Assembly: GCA_964497615.1 (NCBI GenBank)
Contig: CAZCEC010000053.1
Span: 1-44,805 of the forward strand
Direction of reading: 5' to 3'
Origin: CAZCEC01 sp964497615
Lineage (GTDB): Bacteria > Chloroflexota > Anaerolineae > Anaerolineales > UBA6663
DNA: 44,805 nt
The notes under the pieces were generated by a model that was not told the origin of the DNA, did no database searches, and saw nothing but the letters and a program-made list of their open reading frames with translations. Shown here one piece after another: positions 7,991 through 15,648 of this stretch (its first letter is position 1; every line of letters begins with the position of its first letter). The position numbers and the translations under genes were made by a program.

Positions 7991-8251
7991 ATGAATCCTT
8001 CGCTCCCGGAGCCGGCGACACTGGTGGTGCTGTGCCTGGTGGCGGGCTTCATCATCGGCCTGCACCTGACCCTGTTTGGGCTGCTGCGCGGCGACAGCCG
8101 GGTGCGCCAGGAAGCCGCCAAGTGGACGGCGGCGGTCAGCGGCGGGCGGACCGGGCGCGCGGCACAGGAAGCGCAGATGGCCGAACTCCGGCGGGCAGTG
8201 GAGCAATTGCAGACGCCCCCCACCCCGCCTCAAGATCCCCCACATGCCTGA
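7991..8251 (+). CDS. Small single-pass membrane protein
   Basis: An 86-residue frame starting at ATG 7991, ten bases after the preceding stop. It has one hydrophobic segment (PATLVVLCLVAGFIIGLHLTLFGLL) followed by a basic, then charged helical tail (QEAQMAELRRAVEQLQ) and a proline-rich end. The stop overlaps the start of the CoA-transferase gene (8244-8251), which supports its being a translated member of the operon. No family is recognised. Its plan (membrane helix plus short coiled coil) resembles the small protein at 812-1240. Confidence 0.6.
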   Translation: MNPSLPEPATLVVLCLVAGFIIGLHLTLFGLLRGDSRVRQEAAKWTAAVSGGRTGRAAQEAQMAELRRAVEQLQTPPTPPQDPPHA

Positions 8252-9038
8252 ATTTATGACCCTGGCCGAAGCGGCCACATTGGTGCGCAGCGGCGATACA
8301 CTGGCGCTGGGCGGCATGACGCTGTACCGGCGGCCGGTGGCCTTTGTGCTGGCGCTGCTCCAGCGGCCCGACCCGCCGCGCGACCTGACCTTGCTGAACT
8401 TCACCAGCAGCTACGAGTCTGACCTGCTGGTTGGCGCCGGCATCGCCCGGCGCATCCGAACGTGCTACTTCGGCCTGGAAGGCTTTGGGCTGGCGCCAAT
8501 GTTCACCCAGGCGGGCAACCTGGGCGAGATTGAGATTGTGGAAGAGAGCGAAGCCAGCCTGGCGTTTGGCCTGAAGGCTGCCCTGGCGGACGTGGGCTTT
8601 ATGGCGGGGCGCGGCTGGCTGGGCACCGACCTGCCGCGTCTGCGGCCCGATGTAAAGACGATCCTGGACCCGTACTCGGGCGAAGAACTAATGGCTTTTC
8701 CGGCCCTGCGCCCAGACGTGGCCGTAATCCACGCCCTGCAAGTGGACGCGCAAGGCAACGCCCGGCTCAATCGCAACCTGGGGGTTGATCTGGAACTCGC
8801 GCTGGCGGCTGGCCGCGTGATCATCACCGCTGAGGAGCGCGTGGAGGCGCTGGACACGGCCGACATCGTGGGGCCGCTGGTGAGCGCCGTCGCGCTGTCC
8901 CCGCGCGGCGCCTGGCCCACCTCTTGCCATCCGCTGTATCCAGTCGACGGGCTGGAGTTGCTCGCCTACCTGGACGCGTGCGGCCGAGAGTCGTTTGACG
9001 AGTACCTGGCCCAGCGGCTGGCGGCGCCCGCACCATGA
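8244..9038 (+). CDS. CoA-transferase family I, alpha-subunit-like
   Basis: A 264-residue protein like the alpha subunit of glutaconate-type CoA transferases (GctA/IpdA group). Recognisable pieces are GDTLALGGMTLYRRPVAFV near residues 16-34, DLTLLNFTSSYESDLLVGAG, and RPDVAVIHALQVDAQGNARL around 155-174. In two-subunit enzymes the catalytic Glu is on the beta subunit, and no beta subunit is present here: the next gene, overlapping by four bases, is corA. The protein may pair with a beta subunit encoded elsewhere or have another role. IpdAB-type ring-cleavage hydrolases are related, so transfer activity is not certain. ATG 8244 overlaps the upstream stop. Confidence 0.78.
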   Translation: MPEFMTLAEAATLVRSGDTLALGGMTLYRRPVAFVLALLQRPDPPRDLTLLNFTSSYESDLLVGAGIARRIRTCYFGLEGFGLAPMFTQAGNLGEIEIVEESEASLAFGLKAALADVGFMAGRGWLGTDLPRLRPDVKTILDPYSGEELMAFPALRPDVAVIHALQVDAQGNARLNRNLGVDLELALAAGRVIITAEERVEALDTADIVGPLVSAVALSPRGAWPTSCHPLYPVDGLELLAYLDACGRESFDEYLAQRLAAPAP

Positions 9039-10003
9039 TCCGCACCCTGTATCGCAGCAGCAAGGGCGGCTATACAACCGATGTGCCGCCGACGCACTGG
9101 CGCGTGGCTCTGCGCGACGAAGGGGGGCTGCTGTGGGTCGACTTCTGCGATGAGAAACCAGAAAAGCTGGAGCCGCTGCTGCGGGACGTCTTCAAGTTCC
9201 ACGCGCTCGCCATCGAGGATGCGCTGCGCGACGCGCACGTGCCGCGGATTGACAACTGGGGCGATTATCTCTACGGCGTGGTGCATGGGGTGGACTTCAA
9301 CCGCGAGAAGATCGAGCTGGAATCACGCGAGGTGGACCTCTTCCTGGGCCGCAACTTCGTGGTGACGCATCACGCCCAGACGGTGGACTTCGTGGACCGG
9401 CTGTGGACCAACTGCCAGTCAGACCAACGGCGGCTGGAACGCGGCGCCGACTTCCTGCTGTACGATCTGCTTGATCTGCTGGCCAGCACATATATGCCGG
9501 TCGTGGATGCGATTGACGACACCGTGGACCACCTGGAAGATGAGGTCTTTGGCAACCCCACTCAGCATACGCTGAACACGCTGTTCTCGGTCAAGCGGGT
9601 GGCCCTGCAAATGCGGCGGCTCATCGGCCCGCAGCGCGAGGTGATGAACCGGCTGGCGCGGGACGAGTACGCCATGATCGACCCTAAGGACCGGGTGTAT
9701 TTCCGCGACATTTACGACCAATTCGTGCGGCTGGCCGACATCAACGAGAGCCTGCGCGACCTGCTGAGCGGCACGCTGGACACCTACCTGTCGGTCACGT
9801 CCAATCGCATGAACGAGATCATGAAAGTGCTGACAGTGGTCACGGTGCTGTTCATGCCGATGACGGTGTTGACCGGGTTCTTTGGCATGAATTTCGACGC
9901 CCTGCCCCTGCACGGTCCGGGGGTGCTGGCCATCGCCATCGTCATTATGCTGGTGGTGCCGGTGGGCATGTTCTGGTTCTTCCGGCGGCGCGGCTGGATG
10001 TGA
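9035..10003 (+). CDS. corA: Magnesium/cobalt transporter CorA
   Basis: A 322-residue CorA-type divalent cation channel. The long cytoplasmic domain (about 1-255) ends in the stalk helix, then two membrane helices follow: VLTVVTVLFMPMTVLTGFF and VLAIAIVIMLVVPVGMFWFF. The signature GMN is at 284-286 (FFGMNF), and the C-terminus is basic, as usual. It would import Mg2+ as a pentamer in the inner membrane. The start overlaps the stop of the CoA-transferase gene (ATGA), so it is co-transcribed with unrelated genes. An intact length and GMN make function likely; Mg2+ versus Co2+/Zn2+ cannot be told. Confidence 0.93.
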   Translation: MIRTLYRSSKGGYTTDVPPTHWRVALRDEGGLLWVDFCDEKPEKLEPLLRDVFKFHALAIEDALRDAHVPRIDNWGDYLYGVVHGVDFNREKIELESREVDLFLGRNFVVTHHAQTVDFVDRLWTNCQSDQRRLERGADFLLYDLLDLLASTYMPVVDAIDDTVDHLEDEVFGNPTQHTLNTLFSVKRVALQMRRLIGPQREVMNRLARDEYAMIDPKDRVYFRDIYDQFVRLADINESLRDLLSGTLDTYLSVTSNRMNEIMKVLTVVTVLFMPMTVLTGFFGMNFDALPLHGPGVLAIAIVIMLVVPVGMFWFFRRRGWM

Positions 10004-10011
10004 CAGTGCGG

Positions 10012-10017
10012 TATAAT
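10012..10017 (+). promoter_or_regulatory. -10 box upstream of fabG
   Basis: A consensus TATAAT lies 26 bases before the fabG ATG, followed by AAGGAG at 10035-10040. No good -35 hexamer is visible 16-18 bases upstream. It falls just after the corA stop, so fabG probably starts a new transcription unit. Confidence 0.5.
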
Positions 10018-10043
10018 CGCCCAATGGCTCGCAAGGAGACCAA

Positions 10044-10790
10044 ATGACGCTGCAAGACAAGGGCGCCGTGGTGACAGGCGCATCGCGCGGCATCGGCCGG
10101 GCGATTGCCGTGGAACTGGCGCGGCGCGGCGCGCGGGTGGTGGTCAACTACGCGCGCGACGCCGAAGGTGCGGAAGCCACGGTCGAGGCCATCCGCGCGG
10201 CGGGGGGGCAGGCCACGGCGATGCAGGCTGATGTGTCGGATTTCAAGGCCGCGGATGGGCTGATCAAGGCCGCCGCCGAGGCTTACGGGGGCGTGGAAGT
10301 GTTGGTCAACAACGCCGGCACCACGCGCGATATGGTCATCATGATGATGCCCGAGGCCGATTGGGATACCGTGATTCAGACCAACCTCAAGAGCGCCTTC
10401 AACTGCTCCAAGGCGGCAGTCAAGCTGATGCTGCGCAAGCGCTCGGGGCGGATCATCAACATCACATCGGTGTCGGGCATCGCCGGCAACGCCGGGCAGA
10501 CGAATTACTCGGCCAGCAAGGCCGGGCTGATTGGGTTCACCAGGGCGCTGGCGCGCGAAGTGGCGGCGCGCAATATCACGGTGAATGCGGTGGCGCCTGG
10601 CTTCGTGCCGACCGCGCTGACGGAATCGCTGACGCCAGAGCTGAAGGAAGCGTCGCTAAAAGCGATCCCGCTGGGCCGCTGGGGCACGCCCGAGGACGTG
10701 GCGCACGCGGTGGCCTTCCTGGCCTCGGCGGAAGCGGGATACATTACCGGGCAGGTGTTGAGCGTGGATGGCGGGATGGTGATGGGGTGA
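10044..10790 (+). CDS. fabG: 3-oxoacyl-ACP reductase (SDR family)
   Basis: A 248-residue classical short-chain dehydrogenase reducing 3-oxoacyl-ACP with NADPH in fatty-acid synthesis. The cofactor motif is TGASRGIG near residues 12-19, NNAG follows at about 90, and the catalytic triad is S142 (ITSVSG), Y155 and K159 (NYSASKAG). The C-terminus GYITGQVLSVDGGMVM is typical FabG. AAGGAG precedes ATG by a few bases. The gene leads a run with asp23 and nusB. Because an acyl-CoA oxidation operon is nearby, a 3-hydroxyacyl-CoA dehydrogenase role cannot be excluded, but the sequence reads as FabG. Confidence 0.9.
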   Translation: MTLQDKGAVVTGASRGIGRAIAVELARRGARVVVNYARDAEGAEATVEAIRAAGGQATAMQADVSDFKAADGLIKAAAEAYGGVEVLVNNAGTTRDMVIMMMPEADWDTVIQTNLKSAFNCSKAAVKLMLRKRSGRIINITSVSGIAGNAGQTNYSASKAGLIGFTRALAREVAARNITVNAVAPGFVPTALTESLTPELKEASLKAIPLGRWGTPEDVAHAVAFLASAEAGYITGQVLSVDGGMVMG

Positions 10791-10792
10791 GC

Positions 10793-11149
10793 ATGGACGC
10801 AGACGAGATTCGCCACGGCAAGACGACGATTGCGCCGGATGTGCTGCTGACCATCGCGCGGCTGTCGGCGCTGGGCACGCCCGGCGTGGCGCGCACCAGC
10901 CCGGTGCCCGGCGGCGTGAACCGCCTGCTGCGCCGCGGGGTGGATGACGGCGTGCGGATCGAGGTCAAGGACCACAACGTCACGGTGGACCTGTACCTGG
11001 TGATTGAGCATGACCTCAATGTGCGCGAGGTGAGCCGGGCGGTGCAGGCGGCGGTGAGCCGGGCGATTGCCGAGATGGTAGGCATGGATGTGCTGGCGGT
11101 GAACATTCACATCGAGGACATCGCCTACCCCGAACAGGAGGCCGCGTAG
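10793..11149 (+). CDS. Asp23/Gls24 family protein
   Basis: A 118-residue Asp23/Gls24 (YqhY-like) protein. It begins with the family pattern GKTTIAPDVLLTIARLSALGTPGVA, then VDDGVRIEVKDHNVTVDLYLVIEHDLNVREVSRAVQ split over residues 45-85, and ends NIHIEDIAY. In Firmicutes such proteins (YqhY) are encoded between acetyl-CoA carboxylase genes and nusB and influence fatty-acid synthesis and envelope stress. The same neighbourhood is seen here: fabG just upstream (two bases apart) and nusB downstream. A role in coordinating lipid synthesis is therefore plausible, but the biochemical function is not known. Confidence 0.85.
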   Translation: MDADEIRHGKTTIAPDVLLTIARLSALGTPGVARTSPVPGGVNRLLRRGVDDGVRIEVKDHNVTVDLYLVIEHDLNVREVSRAVQAAVSRAIAEMVGMDVLAVNIHIEDIAYPEQEAA

Positions 11150-11200
11150 GCGCGCTTGCGGAGCGGGGGTCTGCCAGCGGATGCCGCGCGCGCGACAGGC

Positions 11201-11665
11201 ATGAAGGCCCGGCGCAAGGCCCGTACGGTGGCGCTGCAAGCCCTCTACGAGATTGACTGCACGCGGCACCCGGCCGCGGCGGTGATCGAGGAGCGCTTGC
11301 AGGAACAGCCGCTGGCCAGTGACATGGACCAGTTCGCGCGCGGACTGGTGGCGGGCGTCCTGGCGCAGGCCACGGCCCTGGACCGGGTCATTCAGAGGTT
11401 CGCGCCCGAGTGGCCGCTGGCGCAGATGGCGGTGATCGACCGTAATATCCTGCGGATTGCGATATGGGAATTTGCCGCGGAGCGCCAAACGCCGATCAAG
11501 GTGGCGATCAACGAGGCGGTGGAGTTGGCCAAGCTGTATGGCTCGGACAGCGCGCCGCGGTTCGTGAATGGCGTGTTGGGAGCGCTGGCGGATCGGCAGG
11601 CGGAAGTTCTGGAGCAATTTGGCGGCCGGGCAGCCGATGCGGGGAAGCCCACGCCGGCACCTTGA
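11201..11665 (+). CDS. nusB: Transcription antitermination protein NusB
   Basis: A 154-residue all-helical RNA-binding protein that joins NusE/S10 on boxA RNA in rRNA antitermination. The basic N-terminus MKARRKARTVALQALYEID, the middle WPLAQMAVIDRNILRIAIWE and the INEAVELAKLYGSDSAPRF segment are hallmark NusB motifs. ATG 11201 starts exactly at the family N-terminus; no strong ribosome site is seen. The tail after VNGVLGALAD (about 22 residues, ending in Pro and Ala) is longer than usual. It follows the Asp23 gene as in Firmicutes. Confidence 0.92.
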   Translation: MKARRKARTVALQALYEIDCTRHPAAAVIEERLQEQPLASDMDQFARGLVAGVLAQATALDRVIQRFAPEWPLAQMAVIDRNILRIAIWEFAAERQTPIKVAINEAVELAKLYGSDSAPRFVNGVLGALADRQAEVLEQFGGRAADAGKPTPAP

Positions 11666-11698
11666 GGCACATGCCATTAACGGTGGCACACGAGACGC

Positions 11699-12316
11699 AT
11701 GGATATTTTCGGCATTGGCCCGCTGGAGTTCCTGTTCGTTATCGTTATCATCCTGCTAATTGCGGGTCCCCGCGACATCGCTAAGGGCGCCCGGGCGCTC
11801 GGGCGCGGCCTTAACCGGCTCTACCGTTCTGCCAACTATCAGATGATCCGGCGGGTGTCGCAGGAGATCCGCAACCTGCCTGCGCGCCTGGCGGAAGAAG
11901 CGCAGCTTGAAGAACTGAAAGAAGTCGCCCAGCTCAAGGAGTTGAAGGAGGCTGAGGCGGAAATCAAGCAGGCCGCCAGGGACATCAGCCAAACGAACAA
12001 GCAGGAAATGGAAGCCTGGGTGAAGGACCTGGACGCCCCCGGCGTGGCCCAGCCCCGCCAGCCAGCCGCGTCGAGCGCCAACCCGGCCGCTGCTCCAGCC
12101 AACACCATCGGCCGGGCAGCCCCCACGCCTCTGGCCGCAGCCCCATCACCAACGCCTCAATCGCAGCCTGACGCCAGCCCGCCCGCGACGCCGGCCAACA
12201 CGATCGGCGGCGCGCCGGCCACGCCGCCTGCCAGCCAGGCGGCCCCAGCCCAGCCCGCGGCCACGCCGGTGAAGCCGGTTGGCAATTCACCCAATGGCCA
12301 GGAGGCCGTTGAATGA
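11699..12316 (+). CDS. Twin-arginine translocase TatA/TatB-type subunit
   Basis: A 205-residue Tat subunit with the TatA/B plan: a short N-terminal membrane helix (LEFLFVIVIILLIAG), the GP hinge at GPRDI, and an amphipathic helix (KGARALGRGLNRLYRS). A charged helical stretch (LEELKEVAQLKELKEAEAEIKQ) follows, then a long Pro/Ala/Thr-rich tail containing the motif PANTIG twice. Length and Glu in the GPLEFL segment favour TatB over TatA. It overlaps tatC by four bases (12313-12316), so the two are made together. It works in the inner membrane in export of folded twin-arginine proteins. Confidence 0.85.
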   Translation: MDIFGIGPLEFLFVIVIILLIAGPRDIAKGARALGRGLNRLYRSANYQMIRRVSQEIRNLPARLAEEAQLEELKEVAQLKELKEAEAEIKQAARDISQTNKQEMEAWVKDLDAPGVAQPRQPAASSANPAAAPANTIGRAAPTPLAAAPSPTPQSQPDASPPATPANTIGGAPATPPASQAAPAQPAATPVKPVGNSPNGQEAVE

Positions 12317-13230
12317 TTAAGCGCCTGCTGCGAGGCCTCTGGTGGGTCATCACCCTGCCGGCGCGGCCGTTCGTTCCGGCGGCGCGGCGCGTGCGCAGCT
12401 GGTGGCAGCGCTTCATCGCGTTCTTTACCGAGGTGCCGGAGGATGTGTCGCTGACCGAGGCGGTGGGCGACGTATTCGAAAGCAAGGATGCGTTCCGCCT
12501 GGCGCTGGCTGGCCTGGGCGAGCACGTGGATGCGCTGCGAAAACACCTGCTCCGGTCCGTCGTCGTCCTGGCCATCACCACCGGCCTCAGCTTGACCTTC
12601 ACCACCCAGTTGATGGACTTTTTGGCGGTGCCCATTGGCCCAGACGGGCGCAGCCAGTTGACAGTCATCGAGCCCACGGAGGCCATCGGCGTCTTTATGC
12701 GGGTGGGTCTGCTGGCCGGGCTGGCATTTGCGATGCCGTGGATCGTAATGGAGATCTACCTGTTTGTGGCGCCGGGGCTGATGCCGCGCAGCCGGATCAC
12801 GATGCTGGCTGTCATTCCACTGGCGAGCATCCTCTTCCTGCTGGGGCTGGCATTCACCTACTTCGTCATGCTGCCCACCGCCATCCCGTTCTTGTTCAGC
12901 TTTCTGGATTTCGAAGCCAACTGGCGGCCCAGCGCCTACTTCGGCCTGGTCACCAGCCTGATGTTTTGGATTGGGCTCGCGTTTCAACTGCCGCTCATCA
13001 TCTACGCCCTGGCGGCGGTGGGGCTGGTGAATGCCCGCCAACTGGCAAACCAGTGGCGCGCAGCCATAGTGGTCATCGCCATTATCGCGGCCGTCATCAC
13101 GCCGACGGTGGACCCGGTGAACATGGGGCTCGTGATGGCGCCCATGATCCTGCTGTATGGCTTCTCGATCCTGGGAGCGATGGTCGCGGGCGGGCGGCGG
13201 CGGGCGGCGGCAGCCCGCGCGGCCGGATGA
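12313..13230 (+). CDS. tatC: Sec-independent translocase TatC with N-terminal extension
   Basis: A 305-residue TatC, the twin-arginine signal receptor. The core starts at EHVDALRKHLLRS (about residue 70), where family members normally start, and contains six membrane helices including FAMPWIVMEIYLFVAPGL and the SLMFWIGLAFQLPLII segment. The loop with Glu (…IVMEIYLF) and TPTVDPVNM before the last helix are conserved. About 68 extra residues precede the core, with the aromatic/basic pattern LLRGLWWVITLPARPF and RSWWQRFIAFF. The extension could be an amphipathic membrane-associated helix. ATG 12313 overlaps the tatA/B stop; the downstream DUF952 gene overlaps the tatC stop. Confidence 0.92.
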   Translation: MIKRLLRGLWWVITLPARPFVPAARRVRSWWQRFIAFFTEVPEDVSLTEAVGDVFESKDAFRLALAGLGEHVDALRKHLLRSVVVLAITTGLSLTFTTQLMDFLAVPIGPDGRSQLTVIEPTEAIGVFMRVGLLAGLAFAMPWIVMEIYLFVAPGLMPRSRITMLAVIPLASILFLLGLAFTYFVMLPTAIPFLFSFLDFEANWRPSAYFGLVTSLMFWIGLAFQLPLIIYALAAVGLVNARQLANQWRAAIVVIAIIAAVITPTVDPVNMGLVMAPMILLYGFSILGAMVAGGRRRAAAARAAG

Positions 13231-13592
13231 ACCATTTCGCGCCCGTGCTGCACCTGATGCGGCGCGATGACTTTGAGGCTCGGGCGGGGCAGGCGACCGT
13301 GGTGGACTGCCCGCCGGGCGGCTTCATCCACTGCACGGCCACGGCGGAAGTGCTGCGACAGGTGGCGAATGCCTTTTATCGCGGCACGCCGGGCGAGTTT
13401 GTGGTGCTGGAAATTGATACCAGCCAGCTGACGGCCGAAGTGCGGTGGGAGCCGCCAGAGCCAGCGCCGCCAGCCGGATCGCCAATGAGCCAGGTGCTGT
13501 TCCCCCACATCTATGGCGGCCTCAACCGCAGTGCGGTGACGGCCGTGCGGGCGGCGCGGCGCACGGCCAGCGGCGAGTTTCTGGAAACTTAG
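13227..13592 (+). CDS. DUF952 family protein
   Basis: A 121-residue protein of the DUF952 family, whose fold resembles ADP-ribosyltransferase-like small domains but whose function is unknown. The recognisable motifs are GGFIHCTATAEVLRQVANAFYRG (spread over residues 31-53), EFVVLEIDTSQLTAEVRWEP and FPHIYGGLNRSAV near 91-103. ATG 13227 overlaps the tatC stop (ATGA), so it is probably translated from the tat transcript. The link with Tat export looks positional only. It ends six bases before the convergent Usp gene, with which it shares a short intergenic region. Confidence 0.8.
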   Translation: MNHFAPVLHLMRRDDFEARAGQATVVDCPPGGFIHCTATAEVLRQVANAFYRGTPGEFVVLEIDTSQLTAEVRWEPPEPAPPAGSPMSQVLFPHIYGGLNRSAVTAVRAARRTASGEFLET

Positions 13593-13598
13593 CCCCCG

Positions 13599-15344
13599 TT
13601 ACTGACAAATGAGCACCGGGCGCGACGACTCGCGCAGTACCTGATCCACGGCGCTGCCGAGGACGGCCTCCATCACCGCGTTGCGGCCATAGCCCCCCAT
13701 CAGCACGAGGCTGGCGCCATTCGCCTCTGCCGCGGCGTGGATGGCCTCCGGCGGCGAAACGCCCTCGCGCACGTCGAAGGCGGCCTCGACCTCGTGCATT
13801 TCCAGATAGGCGCGCGCATGCTCCAGGGTCGCATCTGTGACCGTGCTGCTGTCGAGCACCGTCACGACCGTCAGCGGGGTTTTCCAGGTTTCGGCGAAAT
13901 ACGCGGCCACAAATAAAGCCTCCTCCGCCTTGGGGCTGCCGTCGTAACCGAGGACGATGCGGCCGGGCGGGTCGGCGAGGCGGGGCACAGCGAGGACCGG
14001 CCGCGGGCAGCTTCGCACGATGGTGCGGAAGCCAGAACCCAGGCGGGCCAGCAACCGCTTGCCCGGCGGGTGCGCCAGATTTACGATGACCAGATCGCTC
14101 AACGTGGCAAGTTGGCATATCTTGCGGGCGACCTCGCCCACCTCAATGGCCAGCACGCCCTGGACGCCAGCCGCCCGGCATGTATCGTTGAACTGCTCGC
14201 GAATGCCCCGGGCCGGGGCGCCGGCCTGCCGCCGGGCCGTGGGCACCACGTGCAAGCCGTGCAGGTGGGCGCCTTCGCGGGACGCAAACTTGAGGGCCAG
14301 ATCGAGGGCCGCCCAGCCCTGCTTGCTGCCGCTGACGGGCACCAAAATGTCGGCGAACAGGCGGTCGCTATAGCGGGCCGCCGTGCGTTCGCGCCGCCAC
14401 ACGCCCGTCTCGGGTCCGGACTGAATTCCCATGGGCACGACCGCATCGACCAGGCGCCGCCCTGTGCGGGCGAGCGCGCCAGTGCGGCTGGCCGATTCTC
14501 GTGCCGCCAAATCAGACGCTCCCAACTGCGGGGTGATCTGCCACCCCAGGGCCTCTTCCAGTTCCCGGCGCCGGGCCGAAAGCATCAGGTACAGATCGGC
14601 TTCAGTCAGCTCAGGGAAGAGGCGTGGCACACCTTGCTCGCGCAGGACCTGGACGGCGGGCAGATAGATTGTGTCGTACCAATGCTCTGCCGCGTCTTCG
14701 AGCGCGACGGGAGCCCCCTGCTCCGCCGCCATCACCTGGCGGTGGAGGTCAACCTGCCCCGCCAGATGCTGGGCGTCGCCCGGGTTGGTGAGTGACAGGG
14801 CGGCGGTGGGGCGGCGCGCGGCGAGGCCCGTCTCGTTCTGAAACGCCACCGACTCGGCTTTGGCAATCACCTCCGCGGGCGTAACGCTGGCGGAGAGCGG
14901 GGCCCGCGTCCGGACTTCGGTGACATAGGCTTGAATGTGCGTGGCCCCCATCAACCGCGCTACCGAGACGCGATGGTGGCCGTCAATGATGAAGTAGGCC
15001 GCGCCAACCTGATAGACCTTGATGGGGGGCAGGCCGCCGCTGCCTGGATCGGCCGCCACCATGCGAACCTTGGTCCAGCGCTCCAGGTCTGAATCGTGCC
15101 TGGGCAGGAACTCGCGCGTGAAGTCGTTGGGGCGGCCCACGCTGCCCGCAATGGCGTCCAGGGGAATGTCCTGCAGGCCGCGCTCGGCGCTGCCCAGGGG
15201 GCCAAGCTGGCGGGTGACGGAGTCGTATGACAGCAATTCGGTGGAATTGCCTGTCAGACGCGCCATCACCTGGCGGAAGGCAGCCTTGCGGCGCGCGTCG
15301 CGGAAATCGGCCATGGCCGACGCGCGGCGGTATATTTCAGACAA
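13599..15344 (-). CDS. ParB-like domain fused to two universal stress protein domains
   Basis: A 581-residue three-part protein. Residues about 55-150 resemble the ParB/sulfiredoxin-type fold, with FIIDGHHRVSVARLMGA at 118-134. A helical linker (HWYDTIYLPAVQVLREQG, then LTEADLYLMLSARRRELE) follows. Two UspA domains occupy roughly 330-450 and 455-581. The second has the ATP-binding pattern G-x2-G-x9-G-S (GGYGRNAVMEAVLGSAVDQV); the first, LARLGSGFRTIVRSC, is less canonical. TTG 15344 is preceded by GAGGT; ATG 15314 is an alternative start, and its MADFRDARRK looks like the family beginning. A cytoplasmic nucleotide-sensing regulator is likely, but its output is unknown. Confidence 0.78.
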   Translation of the reverse strand: MSEIYRRASAMADFRDARRKAAFRQVMARLTGNSTELLSYDSVTRQLGPLGSAERGLQDIPLDAIAGSVGRPNDFTREFLPRHDSDLERWTKVRMVAADPGSGGLPPIKVYQVGAAYFIIDGHHRVSVARLMGATHIQAYVTEVRTRAPLSASVTPAEVIAKAESVAFQNETGLAARRPTAALSLTNPGDAQHLAGQVDLHRQVMAAEQGAPVALEDAAEHWYDTIYLPAVQVLREQGVPRLFPELTEADLYLMLSARRRELEEALGWQITPQLGASDLAARESASRTGALARTGRRLVDAVVPMGIQSGPETGVWRRERTAARYSDRLFADILVPVSGSKQGWAALDLALKFASREGAHLHGLHVVPTARRQAGAPARGIREQFNDTCRAAGVQGVLAIEVGEVARKICQLATLSDLVIVNLAHPPGKRLLARLGSGFRTIVRSCPRPVLAVPRLADPPGRIVLGYDGSPKAEEALFVAAYFAETWKTPLTVVTVLDSSTVTDATLEHARAYLEMHEVEAAFDVREGVSPPEAIHAAAEANGASLVLMGGYGRNAVMEAVLGSAVDQVLRESSRPVLICQ

Positions 15345-15376
15345 GTGAACCTCAGGAACCGGACTCGATCGAGGGG

Positions 15377-15405
15377 ATTATACGCCCGCGGCGCGGGGCG
15401 GGAAA
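15377..15405 (-). promoter_or_regulatory. Promoter of the ParB-Usp gene
   Basis: Reading the minus strand, TTTCCC (15405-15400), a 17-base spacer and TATAAT (15382-15377) lie about 33 bases before TTG 15344. The -10 is consensus; the -35 matches only three positions. It directly follows the stop of the small upstream gene. Confidence 0.5.
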
Positions 15406-15648
15406 CTACGCCGAAGACTGCGTCAGCAGGCCAGTGACGGGTCGAATTTCGTCAGGGCTGACCGAGGCGCTATAGCCGGGCGCCCAATTGAGCCCGCGGA
15501 CGCGTACCAGACCGCTGGGGTCAATAGCCAGCACTTCGTAGAGCACAGGATAGCCGGAGGCGGTGGCCACCAGGTCACCAGGATGATACTGGGCGACGCG
15601 GCGGGCGCGGGCGGTCTGGGCGCCGCTTAGGTTGGGTTGAGCAGCCAT
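15406..15648 (-). CDS. Small beta-rich protein, SH3-like
   Basis: An 80-residue protein with no recognised family. ATG 15648 is chosen because TGGAGGT lies just upstream on the minus strand (GGAGG, six bases of spacer), which rules against the longer frame starting 33 bases earlier. The N-terminus is polar and basic (AQTARARRVAQ), followed by an alternating hydrophobic region (GDLVATASGYPVLYEVLAID and GLVRVRGLNWAPGYSASV) that suggests a small SH3-like or KOW-like barrel. The DEIRPV segment near the end resembles the closing strand of such domains. It precedes the ParB-Usp gene on the same strand. No function assigned. Confidence 0.65.
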   Translation of the reverse strand: MAAQPNLSGAQTARARRVAQYHPGDLVATASGYPVLYEVLAIDPSGLVRVRGLNWAPGYSASVSPDEIRPVTGLLTQSSA

